From: Mesorhizobium sp. M4B.F.Ca.ET.203.01.1.1
Lineage (GTDB): Bacteria; Pseudomonadota; Alphaproteobacteria; Rhizobiales; Rhizobiaceae
Direction: 5' to 3'
NCBI RefSeq assembly: GCF_004791025.1
Contig: NZ_SRUO01000007.1
Coordinates: 1 to 64,000, forward strand
Length of the DNA stretch: 64,000 bases
Shown: piece by piece, positions 27,852-36,443 of the stretch
Layout: every line of letters begins with the position of its first letter
Numbering within the stretch: position 1 is the first letter of the stretch
Notes under the pieces: generated by a model
Database searches by the model: none
What the model saw: the letters and a program-made list of their open reading frames with translations, nothing else
What the model was told of the DNA's origin: nothing
Made by a program: the position numbers and the translations under genes

Positions 27852-29401
27852 CAGGCTTTGGCATCCTGCTCGACATAGCGCGGGAAAACGCCCTCCGGCG
27901 CCGGCAGCGGCGTGCCTGGCACCAGCGCGTGATCGGCGTGGACATGCTCGAAACCGCGCCTGTCCGCCGGCACCGCCAGCAGATCGAGCAGCTTCGCCGC
28001 TGATCCCGGGATGAAGGGCTGGCACAGCACCGTCACCCGCCGCACGACCTCGGCCGTCGTCCACAGCACGGTCTCCATGCGGGTCGGATCGGTTTTCCGC
28101 AGCGCCCAAGGCTCCTGGGAGGCGAAATAGCGATCGGCTTCCGCCACCACGCCGAAGATCGCCGCCAGCGCCAGGTGGATGCCCTGCTCCGCCATCGCCC
28201 TGCGCGCCACTGTGAGAGCTTCCACGGCCTGGTCGAGGATCGCCGTGTCGGCCTCCGCCAGTTCGCCGCGCGTCGGCACCACGCCGCCGCAGTTCTTGGC
28301 GATCATCGACAGCGAGCGCTGTGCCAGATTGCCGAGCCCGTTGGCGAGATCGGCGTTGGTGCGGTTGACGATCGCTTCATGGCTGTAGTTGCCGTCCTGG
28401 CCGAATGGCACCTCGCGCAGGAAGAAATAGCGCACCTGGTCGACGCCGTAGTGCTCGGCCATGGTGAACGGGTCGATGACGTTGCCGACCGATTTCGACA
28501 TCTTCTCGCCGCGGTTGAACAGGAAGCCGTGGCCGAAGACGCGCTTGGGCAGCGGGATTCCCGCCGACATCAGGAAAGCCGGCCAATAGACCGCATGGAA
28601 GCGCACAATATCCTTGCCGATGATATGGGCATCCGCCGGCCAGAACTTCCATTTATCATCGCTTTCATCGGGATAGCCGAGACCGGTGATGTAGTTCGTC
28701 AAGGCGTCGACCCACACATACATCACGTGCTTCTCATCGCCAGGCACCGGCACGCCCCAGTCGAAAGTGGTGCGCGAGACCGACAGGTCCTTCAGCCCCG
28801 ACTTGACGAAGCTCATCACCTCGTTGCGCCGCTCTGCGGGCCCAATGAAGTCGGGCTGGCTTTCGTAAAGCGCTATGAGCTTGTCCTGATAGGCCGAAAG
28901 CCGGAAGAAATAGCTCTCTTCCTCGACCCATTCGACCGGCGTCCCCTGCGGCCCGTAGCGGACGTTGTCGGCGCGAACCTCGGTCTCCTCCTCGCCGTAA
29001 TAGGCCTCGTCGCGCACCGAATACCAGCCGGCATAGCCGCCCTTGTAGATATCGCCATTGGCGGCCATCGCCTTCCAGATCGCCTGCGAGGACGCGTAGT
29101 GGCGCTCCTCGGTGGTGCGGATGAAATCATCATTGGAGGCGTTGAGCACCGCCGCCATGCGCCTGAACTCGGCTGAGTTGCGGTCGGCAAGTTCGCGCGG
29201 CGAGAGGCCATCCTTGCGCGCCGTCTGCAGCATCTTGATGCCGTGCTCGTCGGTGCCGGTGAGGAAGAAGACCTGCTTGCCGTCAAGGCGCTGGAAGCGG
29301 GCGAGCGCGTCGGTGGCGATCAGTTCGTAGGCATGGCCGATATGCGGCTTGCCGTTCGGGTAGGAAATCGCGGTCGTGATGTAGAATGTGTCGCGTGACA
29401 T
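27851..29401 (-). CDS. metG: Methionyl-tRNA synthetase
   Basis: The 516-residue class I synthetase has the HIGH-type motif [12 protein letters not shown] near residue 20, GTDEHG, and the KMSKS loop [14 protein letters not shown], followed by the anticodon-binding helical domain. The zinc-knuckle cysteines of the E. coli enzyme are not seen; that insert ([17 protein letters not shown]) belongs to the cysteine-poor subtype. The C-terminal tRNA-binding (Arc1p-like) domain is absent, normal for this branch. Confidence 0.96.
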   Translation of the reverse strand: MSRDTFYITTAISYPNGKPHIGHAYELIATDALARFQRLDGKQVFFLTGTDEHGIKMLQTARKDGLSPRELADRNSAEFRRMAAVLNASNDDFIRTTEERHYASSQAIWKAMAANGDIYKGGYAGWYSVRDEAYYGEEETEVRADNVRYGPQGTPVEWVEEESYFFRLSAYQDKLIALYESQPDFIGPAERRNEVMSFVKSGLKDLSVSRTTFDWGVPVPGDEKHVMYVWVDALTNYITGLGYPDESDDKWKFWPADAHIIGKDIVRFHAVYWPAFLMSAGIPLPKRVFGHGFLFNRGEKMSKSVGNVIDPFTMAEHYGVDQVRYFFLREVPFGQDGNYSHEAIVNRTNADLANGLGNLAQRSLSMIAKNCGGVVPTRGELAEADTAILDQAVEALTVARRAMAEQGIHLALAAIFGVVAEADRYFASQEPWALRKTDPTRMETVLWTTAEVVRRVTVLCQPFIPGSAAKLLDLLAVPADRRGFEHVHADHALVPGTPLPAPEGVFPRYVEQDAKA

Positions 29402-29484
29402 GAATGAACCGTCATGAAAGTCTGAATGTGAGTTGTGGGGGTGGATATCCTATCGGCATGGCGATTGCCATCCCGAGCGGGCCA

Positions 29485-30540
29485 TCACATTCGCATCGCA
29501 GAATTCAGGCGGTCGATCATGATCAGAGCGTGCTGCTTCTTGTCGAGATTGTAGGTCTCGGTCTCAGATATAGCGTTCTGGGCTTCCTGCCAAGCTTCGG
29601 ACAGCGCCTTGGCCCGCGCGAGATCGCCGGCGAGTGCCGCCTCGCTGGCGCGTGAGGACAACAGGTCGAGCGCGTGTCGGTTGAAGATGTCGAACTGGAT
29701 CGCCTGGTCGCGGCCGGCAACCGCCTCGGCCAGCCGGTGGGCGCCGGCGACGTCGCCCTTCCTCGCCGCAACCAGGGCGTCGAGCGCGGCGGCGATCTCC
29801 AGCCCGCCATACTGCGTCAGAAGGATCGCGTTGCGGGCGCTGCCCCCTGCCCGCTCGGCAAGTGCCGCGCGCGCCGCAGGCTCCTCGGGTGGTGGCGGCT
29901 CGATGCCTTGCAGAACGGTCATCAGTTCCTCGTCGCCGAGCGGCGTCAGGCGCACCATCTGGCAGCGCGAGCGGATCGTCGGCAAAAGGCTGCCCGGGGC
30001 ATGCACGATGAGGATGAACAGCGTGCGCGCCGGCGGCTCTTCGAGATTCTTGAGCAAGGCGTTGGCGGCATTGGTATTCATGTCGTCGGCCGGGTCGACG
30101 ATCACGACCCGGTAGCTGCCGTCATGCGAGGTCATCGACAGGAAGCGGCTGACCCTGCGGATCTCGTCCACGGTGACGACCGTCTTGAAGCTCTTGGTCT
30201 TGTCGTTCGCCGGCCGGGTCAGGTGCAGCACCGAAGGATGCGCCCCGGTGGCGATCTGCCGAAACAGCGATGAGGCCGGGTCCGGCTGGGCGATAACGTC
30301 CGGCGCCCGCTCGAATGCCGGGTGCTTCAGGAGATGATGCGCGAGGTGAAAGGCGAGCGTCGCCTTGCCGATGCCGACCGGTCCGGCGAGGATAAGCGCA
30401 TGCGGCAGTTTGCCGGCGCGATAGGCAGTGGCGAGCATGGAAGCCGCCTGACCGTGGCCGATGAGGCGAGCCGTCTCGGACGGTTCCGGCACGCCGTCCA
30501 GCGTGTCGTGCTGCTCTGGGGCGATGCGTTCGAAGATCAT
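29485..30540 (-). CDS. holB: DNA polymerase III delta' subunit
   Basis: The 351-residue clamp-loader subunit has an AAA+ fold with P-loop [21 protein letters not shown] and the helix [22 protein letters not shown] (the SRC motif near the ATPase site of its neighbour). [26 protein letters not shown] is the strong family signature. The gene begins with ATG overlapping the tmk stop by 4 bp. A gap of 83 bp separates it from metG. Confidence 0.94.
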   Translation of the reverse strand: MIFERIAPEQHDTLDGVPEPSETARLIGHGQAASMLATAYRAGKLPHALILAGPVGIGKATLAFHLAHHLLKHPAFERAPDVIAQPDPASSLFRQIATGAHPSVLHLTRPANDKTKSFKTVVTVDEIRRVSRFLSMTSHDGSYRVVIVDPADDMNTNAANALLKNLEEPPARTLFILIVHAPGSLLPTIRSRCQMVRLTPLGDEELMTVLQGIEPPPPEEPAARAALAERAGGSARNAILLTQYGGLEIAAALDALVAARKGDVAGAHRLAEAVAGRDQAIQFDIFNRHALDLLSSRASEAALAGDLARAKALSEAWQEAQNAISETETYNLDKKQHALIMIDRLNSAMRM

Positions 30541-31211
30541 GCCGGGGCTGTCTGCCGCTGCTCGGCCGGCGTCATCGTCTCAAGCGCGGCGAAGACGGCG
30601 GCGGTGACGACGTTTTCGACCGTGTCAGGGTCGGCGGAGGCGTCGACGACGATGCAGCGCCCCGGCTCGGCGGCGGCGATGGCGAGGAAAGCCTCGCGCC
30701 TGCGGCGGTGGATATCGAGCGTTTCCTTCTCGAAACGATCTGGACCGTCATTGGCGCCGCGGCGGGCGGTGGCGCGCCGCAGGCCTTCGGCCGGATCGAT
30801 GTCGAAGACCAGGGTCATGTCGGGCACCATGCCGTTGATGGCGACCTCCTCCAGGGTCTCCATGAAGGCCGGATCCAGACCGCCGGTGACGCCCTGGTAG
30901 ACACGCGAGGAATCGATGAAGCGGTCGCAAAGCACGATCGATCCGCGCTCCACTGCCGGTCGGATGACCTGCTCGACATGGTCGGAACGCGCGGCGGCGA
31001 ACAGCAGCGCCTCCATCTTCGGGCCGAAGGGCTCGGCAGCGCCCGAAAGCAACACGTGCCGAACTGCCTCGGCGCCCGGCGAGCCGCCGGGCTCGCGGGT
31101 GACGAGGACGTCGTATTTCTTGGCACGCATCCGCTTTGCCAGCCGCTCGATCTGCGTCGACTTGCCTGCCCCTTCGCCGCCTTCGAAGGTGATGAAAAAT
31201 CCGCTCGCCAC
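30537..31211 (-). CDS. tmk: Thymidylate kinase
   Basis: The 224-residue enzyme makes dTDP from dTMP. It has the P-loop [42 protein letters not shown], and the LID region RRATARRG. I chose the GTG at 31211 ([12 protein letters not shown]), which fits relatives; an in-frame GTG at 31271, only 3 bp after the dacA stop, would add 20 residues. It is followed by holB with a 4-bp overlap. Confidence 0.93.
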   Translation of the reverse strand: MASGFFITFEGGEGAGKSTQIERLAKRMRAKKYDVLVTREPGGSPGAEAVRHVLLSGAAEPFGPKMEALLFAAARSDHVEQVIRPAVERGSIVLCDRFIDSSRVYQGVTGGLDPAFMETLEEVAINGMVPDMTLVFDIDPAEGLRRATARRGANDGPDRFEKETLDIHRRRREAFLAIAAAEPGRCIVVDASADPDTVENVVTAAVFAALETMTPAEQRQTAPA

Positions 31212-31274
31212 CAGAAAAAGCCTCTGCCCGTGCTCGACGCTGTCATAGCCCTCGTCTGAGAAAAGGTCCACGAG

Positions 31275-32432
31275 CTAACGCAGCCAGCCGACGGCCAGTT
31301 CCTTGGCGGCATCGAGCGCGCGTTGCGGCAGCGTGCCGACACCGACCGTTTCGGCGGCGAAGAGCGGCGTCTCCTGGCTCAGCGTGTCGCCGATCCAGAC
31401 GCGCAGCTTGCCCACCGGCTGCCCCTCCTCCACCGGCGCCGAGACCGGGCCGTCATAGACGATTTTCGCCGTCAGCTTGTCGCGGTTGGCGATCGGCAGG
31501 AAGATATCGATCGGTCCCTTCGCCTTCAGCGCCACGCCGGATTTGGCGCCGCCGAACACCTGGGCTTCCCCGACCACCTCGTCCTTGGCGAAGATCTCGG
31601 TCTTCTGGAACGAGCGGACGCCCCAGTCGAGCAGCTTGCGCGCTTCCTCCGACCGTTCGCGGTCGCTCGCCAGCCCACTCATCGCCGCGATGACGCGCGT
31701 GCCATTGTGGCTGACCGTGCCGACAATGCCGAAGCCCGCCGCCTCGCTCGTGCCGGCGACGAAGCCGTCGGCCTCGATGCCCATGGCCAGCAGCGGGTTG
31801 CGGTTTCTCTGGGTAATCTTGTTCCAGGTGAAATCGGCCTGGCCGTAGTAGTGATAGAAATCGGGATAGTCGCGCCAGAGATGCAGCGCCAGCTGCGCAA
31901 GCTCGCGAACGGTCGTCTGCTGGCCGTCGGCCGGCAAGCCGGTCGAGTTGACGAAGGTCGATTTCGGCAGGCCAAGCTGGCGCGCGCGCTCGGTCATCTG
32001 CGCGGCGAAATTGGCTTCCGATCCGGCCATGCCTTCGGCCAGGACGATGCAGCCGTCATTGGCGGCCTGCACCGTCACGCCCTGGATCAGGTCCTCGACG
32101 CGGACCGCAGATTTGAGCTTGGCGAACATGGTCGAGGTGCCCGACGGCGCGCCGCCGGTGCGCCAGGCGTTCTCGCTGACAACGAATGTGTCATCGAGCG
32201 TCGTGCGACCTGACTTGATGGCGTTGAAGACCACTTCCATCGTCATCAGCTTGGCCATCGAGGCCGGCGGGATCGGCTTGTCGGCATCCTTGGCGAACAG
32301 CACGGTGCCGGTGTCGGCATCGATCATGAAGGCTTGCGCCGCCTTGGTCTCGAAAAGCTGCGCATTGGCCGGAATCAGGGAAAGCAACAAAAGGCAGAGC
32401 CCTGCGAGGGGCGGGAAAAGGCGCAACTGCAT
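31275..32432 (-). CDS. Penicillin-binding protein 5/6-type D-Ala-D-Ala carboxypeptidase with altered motifs
   Basis: The 385-residue secreted protein has a signal peptide (residues 1-24, ending PANA), the peptidase S11 domain, and a C-terminal PBP5 beta domain (about 285-360). The nucleophile motif S58-MA-K61 is intact. However, the second motif SxN reads AAN (123-125) and the KTG motif reads VAG (225-227, in ADGFVAGTSEAAGF). These replace residues normally essential for catalysis. It is in the conserved dacA slot between rlpA and tmk, so its structural role may remain. The terminal sequence is amphipathic, typical for membrane attachment. Confidence 0.9.
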   Translation of the reverse strand: MQLRLFPPLAGLCLLLLSLIPANAQLFETKAAQAFMIDADTGTVLFAKDADKPIPPASMAKLMTMEVVFNAIKSGRTTLDDTFVVSENAWRTGGAPSGTSTMFAKLKSAVRVEDLIQGVTVQAANDGCIVLAEGMAGSEANFAAQMTERARQLGLPKSTFVNSTGLPADGQQTTVRELAQLALHLWRDYPDFYHYYGQADFTWNKITQRNRNPLLAMGIEADGFVAGTSEAAGFGIVGTVSHNGTRVIAAMSGLASDRERSEEARKLLDWGVRSFQKTEIFAKDEVVGEAQVFGGAKSGVALKAKGPIDIFLPIANRDKLTAKIVYDGPVSAPVEEGQPVGKLRVWIGDTLSQETPLFAAETVGVGTLPQRALDAAKELAVGWLR

Positions 32433-32519
32433 AAAGGCTCGACCTGTTAGCCGGTATTGGCAATTTCGGTGAAGCTATCAGGCTTTTTTCCGGCGGATCA
32501 ACCGTGCGGTTGAAATAGA

Positions 32520-33746
32520 TCAGTCGCGCACGACGAGCGCGTCCGGCGCGCCGTGCGACCAGGCGGCCTTCAGCAGATCATCGACGCTGCCATGGCCGTC
32601 CGGATAGACGTTGACCGCGTACCAATCATTGCCGTCGAGCTCGGTCCGCTGGATTTCGGTCCGGCCGAAGGGCTTGAGCGCCGAGGCCACACGCTTTGCC
32701 TCGGCGGCATCATCGAAGGAGCCGGCGGCGACATAGTCGGTAACATCCGGCGACGTCGAATTGGATCTCTTCCAGGACTGCAGGATGTCGGAGGGCGACA
32801 TACCGGCGCCATCGAAAGCCGCGAAGACATCGGCGCGGCCGACGCGCTCATCGGCATAGGAAAGCGACGCCATGGCAAAGGGCGAATTCGGCGGCAGGCT
32901 GATGTCCGGCCGCTCCGGCACGATCGGCCCGAAATCAGGCAGCGCCACGTCGCCGGGCGCTTGCGAAGACATTGCCGGCTCGGCCTGCGGCGCCTGGCCG
33001 GAATCCGTCAGCTGGCCGGGGAACGGCACGGCGGCGGCAGTCGCGCCCGCCGCCAGGACCGGCGTCGGCCCGTTCATCGCCACCATCACGCCGGTCGGCA
33101 GGCCGTCGGACGGATCCGGCCGCCTGTTGCCGGGATGGTAGGAGGCCATCAGATACTGGTCGTCATTGCCATCGAGCGGCGCGCGGCCGACATATTCGAC
33201 CTTCACCTTAGCGGTGCCGACCTTGTCATAGTCGAGCATCTGCGCGGCGCGCTGCGAGACGTCGATGATGCGGCCCTCATGGTACGGGCCACGGTCGTTG
33301 ACGCGCACGATGACCGAACTGCCGGTTTCGAGGTTGGTGACGCGGGCGTAACTCGGCAGCGGCATCGTCGGATGCGCCGCCGTCAGTTGCGCCGTGTCGT
33401 AGACTTCGCCGTTGGCGGTCAGCCGGCCGTGGAAGGCATCGCCATACCAGGATGCCAGGCCGACCTTGCGGTAGCGCTTGTCTTCCTTGGGATAATACCA
33501 TTTGCCGCGCACCTGGTAGGGCTTGCCGAGCTGGTCGCGGCCGCCGCCGCGCCGCATGAAGGCAACGCGCGGGCTCGCCTTCACGCCATATTCGGTCTCA
33601 GCGAAATATTCCTTGGAACGCGGCCTCTTGTCGACCATCGCCTTCGGCTGCGGTGTCGATGTGCAGGCCGCAAGCAGCACCGCCGACAGCGCGCACAGTG
33701 CAAGAGCGGGAGCGCGACGAAGACGCGGGCGCGCCGAAGTCTGCAT
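32520..33746 (-). CDS. rlpA: RlpA-like septal lipoprotein with SPOR domain
   Basis: The 408-residue protein starts with a lipoprotein signal (LSAVLLAAC, lipidated C28). A double-psi beta-barrel at about residues 95-190 (GLASWYGDAFHGRLTANGEVYDTAQLTAAHPTMPLPSYARVTNLETG, RVNDRGPYHEGRIIDVS) is the RlpA catalytic domain that cleaves naked glycan strands. The C-terminal ~75 residues form a SPOR peptidoglycan-binding domain. The linker is Pro/Ala-rich. I chose the ATG at 33746 at the signal peptide. Confidence 0.94.
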   Translation of the reverse strand: MQTSARPRLRRAPALALCALSAVLLAACTSTPQPKAMVDKRPRSKEYFAETEYGVKASPRVAFMRRGGGRDQLGKPYQVRGKWYYPKEDKRYRKVGLASWYGDAFHGRLTANGEVYDTAQLTAAHPTMPLPSYARVTNLETGSSVIVRVNDRGPYHEGRIIDVSQRAAQMLDYDKVGTAKVKVEYVGRAPLDGNDDQYLMASYHPGNRRPDPSDGLPTGVMVAMNGPTPVLAAGATAAAVPFPGQLTDSGQAPQAEPAMSSQAPGDVALPDFGPIVPERPDISLPPNSPFAMASLSYADERVGRADVFAAFDGAGMSPSDILQSWKRSNSTSPDVTDYVAAGSFDDAAEAKRVASALKPFGRTEIQRTELDGNDWYAVNVYPDGHGSVDDLLKAAWSHGAPDALVVRD

Positions 33747-34264
33747 TTTATGATGTCCCCTACAGTCTCGCCACCAGCTGAACGTCAGCGGAGCCAAAGC
33801 ACCCACTCGACACTTGCCAGCGACACCCGGATCCCCAATCCCCTTGTGCGCAGGAATTGTTTATCACGGTATTAACCGATTGTGGTCGGAAGGGGGCGAG
33901 ATTGTGGCAGGACACCGGTGTGGCTGCTACACACGACAGTACTCGTGTGACGTCGGAGGTTGGAGAGCCGGCATCTAAACAAAAAAGGCGAAGGAGGACG
34001 TCCGCCGGGATCTATCCCCCGGCGCCGATCCGAGCGCGCCGATCAATCCGTCGACGTGACCACCTGCGCCGTCACAACCGACAGCTTCTCGCGCTTGATC
34101 AGAACCGGCTTTTCGTAGGTCTTTCTCATAGTTCCCTTAACCCCGGGGGCAAAATGGCCACGCCACAGATTGGCCAGCCCTGCGCCGCATTGTCAATCGG
34201 GGCCAGACCGATGGTTGGAAGCTGTTGCCGTTCGGCAATATGTAACCACTCGATCCTGGCGCGG
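33747..34264. other. Intergenic region between rlpA and the tRNA gene, no gene seen
   Basis: Open frames here are weak and codon use is not coding-like. The right half (34140-34260) has GC- and T-rich runs with no obvious hairpin terminator. The rlpA promoter must lie near 33760-33870, but no clear -35/-10 pair was found. It may hold a small RNA, but nothing specific supports that. Confidence 0.4.
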
Positions 34265-34294
34265 TTGACAGGTCTTTACGCCCCGCACTAGAGC
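34265..34294 (+). promoter_or_regulatory. Candidate promoter of the tRNA-Ser gene
   Basis: TTGACA at 34265-34270 and TAGAGC at 34289-34294 are 18 bp apart, and start transcription about 85 bp before the tRNA. The -35 is perfect; the -10 matches only in part. Confidence 0.4.
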
Positions 34295-34385
34295 AGTGCG
34301 GTGCGGATGATGATCTCGTGCCTTGGCGCGCCAAGGGCAACGTCAGAGATCAACGAAAGCACCCAAGTGATTGAAAAATCACGAT

Positions 34386-34424
34386 GGAGGGATGGCCGAG
34401 CGGTTTAAGGCACCGGTCTTGAAA
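34386..34424 (+). tRNA. tRNA-Ser(UGA), 5' half only
   Basis: The sequence reads as tRNA-Ser from the acceptor strand GGAGGGA through the D arm (GCCGAGCGGTTTAAGGC), the 5' anticodon stem CCGGT and loop CTTGAAA with anticodon TGA. After that the complementary stem ACCGG, the long variable arm, the T arm and the acceptor 3' strand are all missing; the sequence continues as TTCGCTTGCAGCC. The gene cannot make a tRNA as it stands. The break falls at the anticodon loop, a known integration position for mobile elements, and phage genes follow. Confidence 0.85.
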
Positions 34425-34530
34425 TTCGCTTGCAGCCGTCCCGGCCTACCCCGTCCAGTCCCTCACAGTCCTTAGTTTTCAACGCTCCGGCCCCGCGCCG
34501 GCTTCAACTGTCCCGCCCTATGCCAGCCTG

Positions 34531-34561
34531 TGCTACCGAGTTCGGTAGCAAAATGGTAGCA
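34531..34561. repeat. GGTAGCA repeats near the left end of the prophage
   Basis: TGCTACCGA and TCGGTAGCA (34531-34539 and 34542-34550) form a near-perfect palindrome, followed at once by another direct TGGTAGCA (34554-34561). Three copies of one heptamer about 110-140 bp inside the broken tRNA suit integrase arm-type or excisionase binding sites. No integrase gene is in the window to match them to. Confidence 0.45.
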
Positions 34562-34579
34562 AGACGTTCTGGCCCCGTT

Positions 34580-34870
34580 CTAGTCGTTACTGTCGCTGCC
34601 GGCGATGTACGGAATGCGTTGCCGCTCCCATTCGTCGCGACCCTGGCTGCACGGCTCCGGCCAACCGAGGCTGCGTTCCGAATCGCCGCCCTCTTCAATG
34701 TCGCTGTTGTCTTGCTCGCGGTCATCGGTGCCGACGACTTCGATACCGCCCGCAAGCCACGGCTCCAGATCGGCGTCGGGCTCCATCAGATCCAACAGAG
34801 CTATCAGGCGCTCGATCTCGTCTTCGACGGCACGGCGGACATTCTTGCCAAAGGCGACCGGCGCGTTCAT
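34580..34870 (-). CDS. Conserved hypothetical phage-linked protein
   Basis: The 96-residue acidic protein opens MNAPVAFGKNVRRAVEDEIERLIALLDLMEPDADLEPWLAG. This resembles a family common in rhizobial prophages and islands (memory-based), which shares a LMEPDxDLEP core and a DRE-rich tail. No known domain. It overlaps the next gene upstream (34867-35316) by 4 bp, so they are one leftward operon with the 230-residue gene. Confidence 0.75.
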   Translation of the reverse strand: MNAPVAFGKNVRRAVEDEIERLIALLDLMEPDADLEPWLAGGIEVVGTDDREQDNSDIEEGGDSERSLGWPEPCSQGRDEWERQRIPYIAGSDSND

Positions 34871-35316
34871 CCCCGCACCGCCTTCCGGCGTGCACGTCCC
34901 GCCTGCTGTCGCGCGACCGCTCCTAGGCGATCGACCAGCGCCGCCTCGTCGCGGGCGATTGCCAGCGCCGTTTCAGGAGTGCCGCCGCCATGCTGCCGCA
35001 ACCAGTCCTGTTTCCATCGAAGGTGACGAACGGCTTCGGCGGGGATGAATACCTGTTTCAGGCATTCGACCCGCCATGCTTGGAAGGCCTTCTCTGCGAG
35101 CCGGCTCGCTTCGGCGGCCTCCGGGCTTCCTTTGCCCAATGCGTGCGCCACGAGTATGCGCCGAAAGTCCGCGGTCATACGAAAATGATGGGCCAGCTCG
35201 ATCTGCATGCGGCCAGTCCACCAGTCGCTGGCGGGCTTGATCCAGACCAAGAGTTCGGCGAGTTCGTCCTTGGCGCCCGGCGCCGGCCGAAGGCAGAATT
35301 GAACTACCTCGCCCAT
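34867..35316 (-). CDS. Hypothetical protein, phage left arm
   Basis: The 149-residue protein is Ala/Arg-rich and largely helical (AELLVWIKPASDWWTGRMQIELAHHFRM, EASRLAEKAFQAWRVECLKQVFIP, basic tail ARRKAVRG). I chose the ATG at 35316, which has a GAGGAGG ribosome site inside the end of the upstream gene. No domain recognised. Confidence 0.7.
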   Translation of the reverse strand: MGEVVQFCLRPAPGAKDELAELLVWIKPASDWWTGRMQIELAHHFRMTADFRRILVAHALGKGSPEAAEASRLAEKAFQAWRVECLKQVFIPAEAVRHLRWKQDWLRQHGGGTPETALAIARDEAALVDRLGAVARQQAGRARRKAVRG

Positions 35317-35318
35317 GG

Positions 35319-36011
35319 TCACGCCTCCTCGCACAGCGACGTCATGCAGGCGACGAGGTCGTCACCGTCGATTTCAACGCCGAGGCGGTGATAGACGCGG
35401 ATGATGCAGGCAGCCTTGGCGCGAACATCCTCGATGGTCTGGCAGCGCAGTTCCATCACGGCCTGGAAGGCAGCGCGCGCTTCAGCGAAGGCTTGATCGG
35501 TCTGGTCAGACGCGTCGTGATACCCGCTTGCGTCGATGACGGCTTCCTGCCCTCGGAGCCACGCCAAGCCCTCTGCGCCTTGCGCCTCCATGTCGCGCAT
35601 CCATCGCTCATAGGCGGGCCGGTTCATGAGACCACCCCCAAAGGACTTTTCAATCAGCTCCCGCCTGCTCTCGATTTCGGCTTCTAGGGCTTTTGAGGTG
35701 CGGAAAATGATCGGGACGTGTGACCAACGAGAAGCGACGCCGCTAGGCGTCTTCCATTCAGGGAACAATGCATCCCCGAGAGCTTCGGCGATCGAGGCCT
35801 CGCGAGCCTCGCAGATGCAAAGGCGATTTTCCGCCGCATGGCAGGCTGACAGAACGTTTTGAACGGTTGAGGCCTGCGGCTCATTAGCGACAACGGGTGA
35901 TGCCGTCACGGCGGCAGCAGCAATGCCACCGGTTAGGAAGGCGAGCGCCTTGCGGCGGTTGATTGCGGGCAAACCTTCGGCGGTTGCCCGAACAGTTGTG
36001 TTCGGCATCAC
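35319..36011 (-). CDS. Hypothetical protein with a Tat-like signal sequence
   Basis: The 230-residue protein has INRRKALAFLTGGIAAAAVTASPVVANEPQ near the N-terminus (about residues 17-45): two arginines, a hydrophobic run and an AxA-like cleavage site, so it may be exported. The rest is helical with scattered cysteines (SACHAAENRLCICEAREASI, IRVYHRLGVEIDGDDLVACMTSLCEEA). It starts 120 bp from the divergent XRE repressor gene and heads the three-gene leftward operon. A TTGACA/TAGGTT promoter lies upstream on this strand. Confidence 0.75.
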   Translation of the reverse strand: MMPNTTVRATAEGLPAINRRKALAFLTGGIAAAAVTASPVVANEPQASTVQNVLSACHAAENRLCICEAREASIAEALGDALFPEWKTPSGVASRWSHVPIIFRTSKALEAEIESRRELIEKSFGGGLMNRPAYERWMRDMEAQGAEGLAWLRGQEAVIDASGYHDASDQTDQAFAEARAAFQAVMELRCQTIEDVRAKAACIIRVYHRLGVEIDGDDLVACMTSLCEEA

Positions 36012-36019
36012 ATTCTCTC

Positions 36020-36131
36020 CGTACTGGTTATCGGAACTGATTTACTATGTTTGATAACCTAGAAGCAGGCATAGAGGTTGTCAATGGGTTTCTAGGTATG
36101 GTAACTAGAAACACCAATTTGAGAGGGACGG
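36020..36131. promoter_or_regulatory. Divergent operator/promoter region of the XRE gene
   Basis: Two inverted repeats are seen: GTTTCTAG/CTAGAAAC (36088-36112, 9-nt spacer), 20 bp before the XRE start, and GGTTATC/GATAACC (36026-36059, 20-nt spacer). On the minus strand TTGACA and TAGGTT (17-bp spacing) would drive the 36011 gene and lie inside the same area. This fits repressor control in both directions. Confidence 0.6.
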
Positions 36132-36368
36132 ATGCTCACTACGGGAAATCAGCTCAAGGCCGCCCGCGCACTGGTCGGAGTTGAACAAAAGGAAGTGGCT
36201 GAACTTGCTAACGTCAATGTCAACACGATCCGCAGCATGGAAGCTGCCGGCGCCGGGCCAATTGCCGGCCGAGCACAGAACGTCCAGGCAGTCCAGCGCG
36301 TGCTGGAAACTCGCGGGGTCGAATTCCTGAACCATGGACGCCCTGGCGTTCAACTCCGGCAGACCTAG
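36132..36368 (+). CDS. XRE-family helix-turn-helix repressor
   Basis: The 78-residue protein is a Cro/CI-type DNA-binding domain: NQLKAARALVGVEQKEVAELANVNVNTIRSMEAAGAG, with the recognition helix at VNVNTIRSME, and a GAQNVQAVQRVLETRGVEFL-type end common in alphaproteobacterial XRE proteins. There is no protease or C-domain. The AGAGGGACGG ribosome site is strong. It is the only visible regulator in the phage left arm, so it may be the lysogeny repressor, or a local one. Confidence 0.9.
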   Translation: MLTTGNQLKAARALVGVEQKEVAELANVNVNTIRSMEAAGAGPIAGRAQNVQAVQRVLETRGVEFLNHGRPGVQLRQT

Positions 36369-36443
36369 GCTCTGCTAGAGCGACTCAGACGTCTCTGTCA
36401 TTGTCAGCTTCAGGCGGCGGGCTCTCGAGCAATGGAGAGCGCT

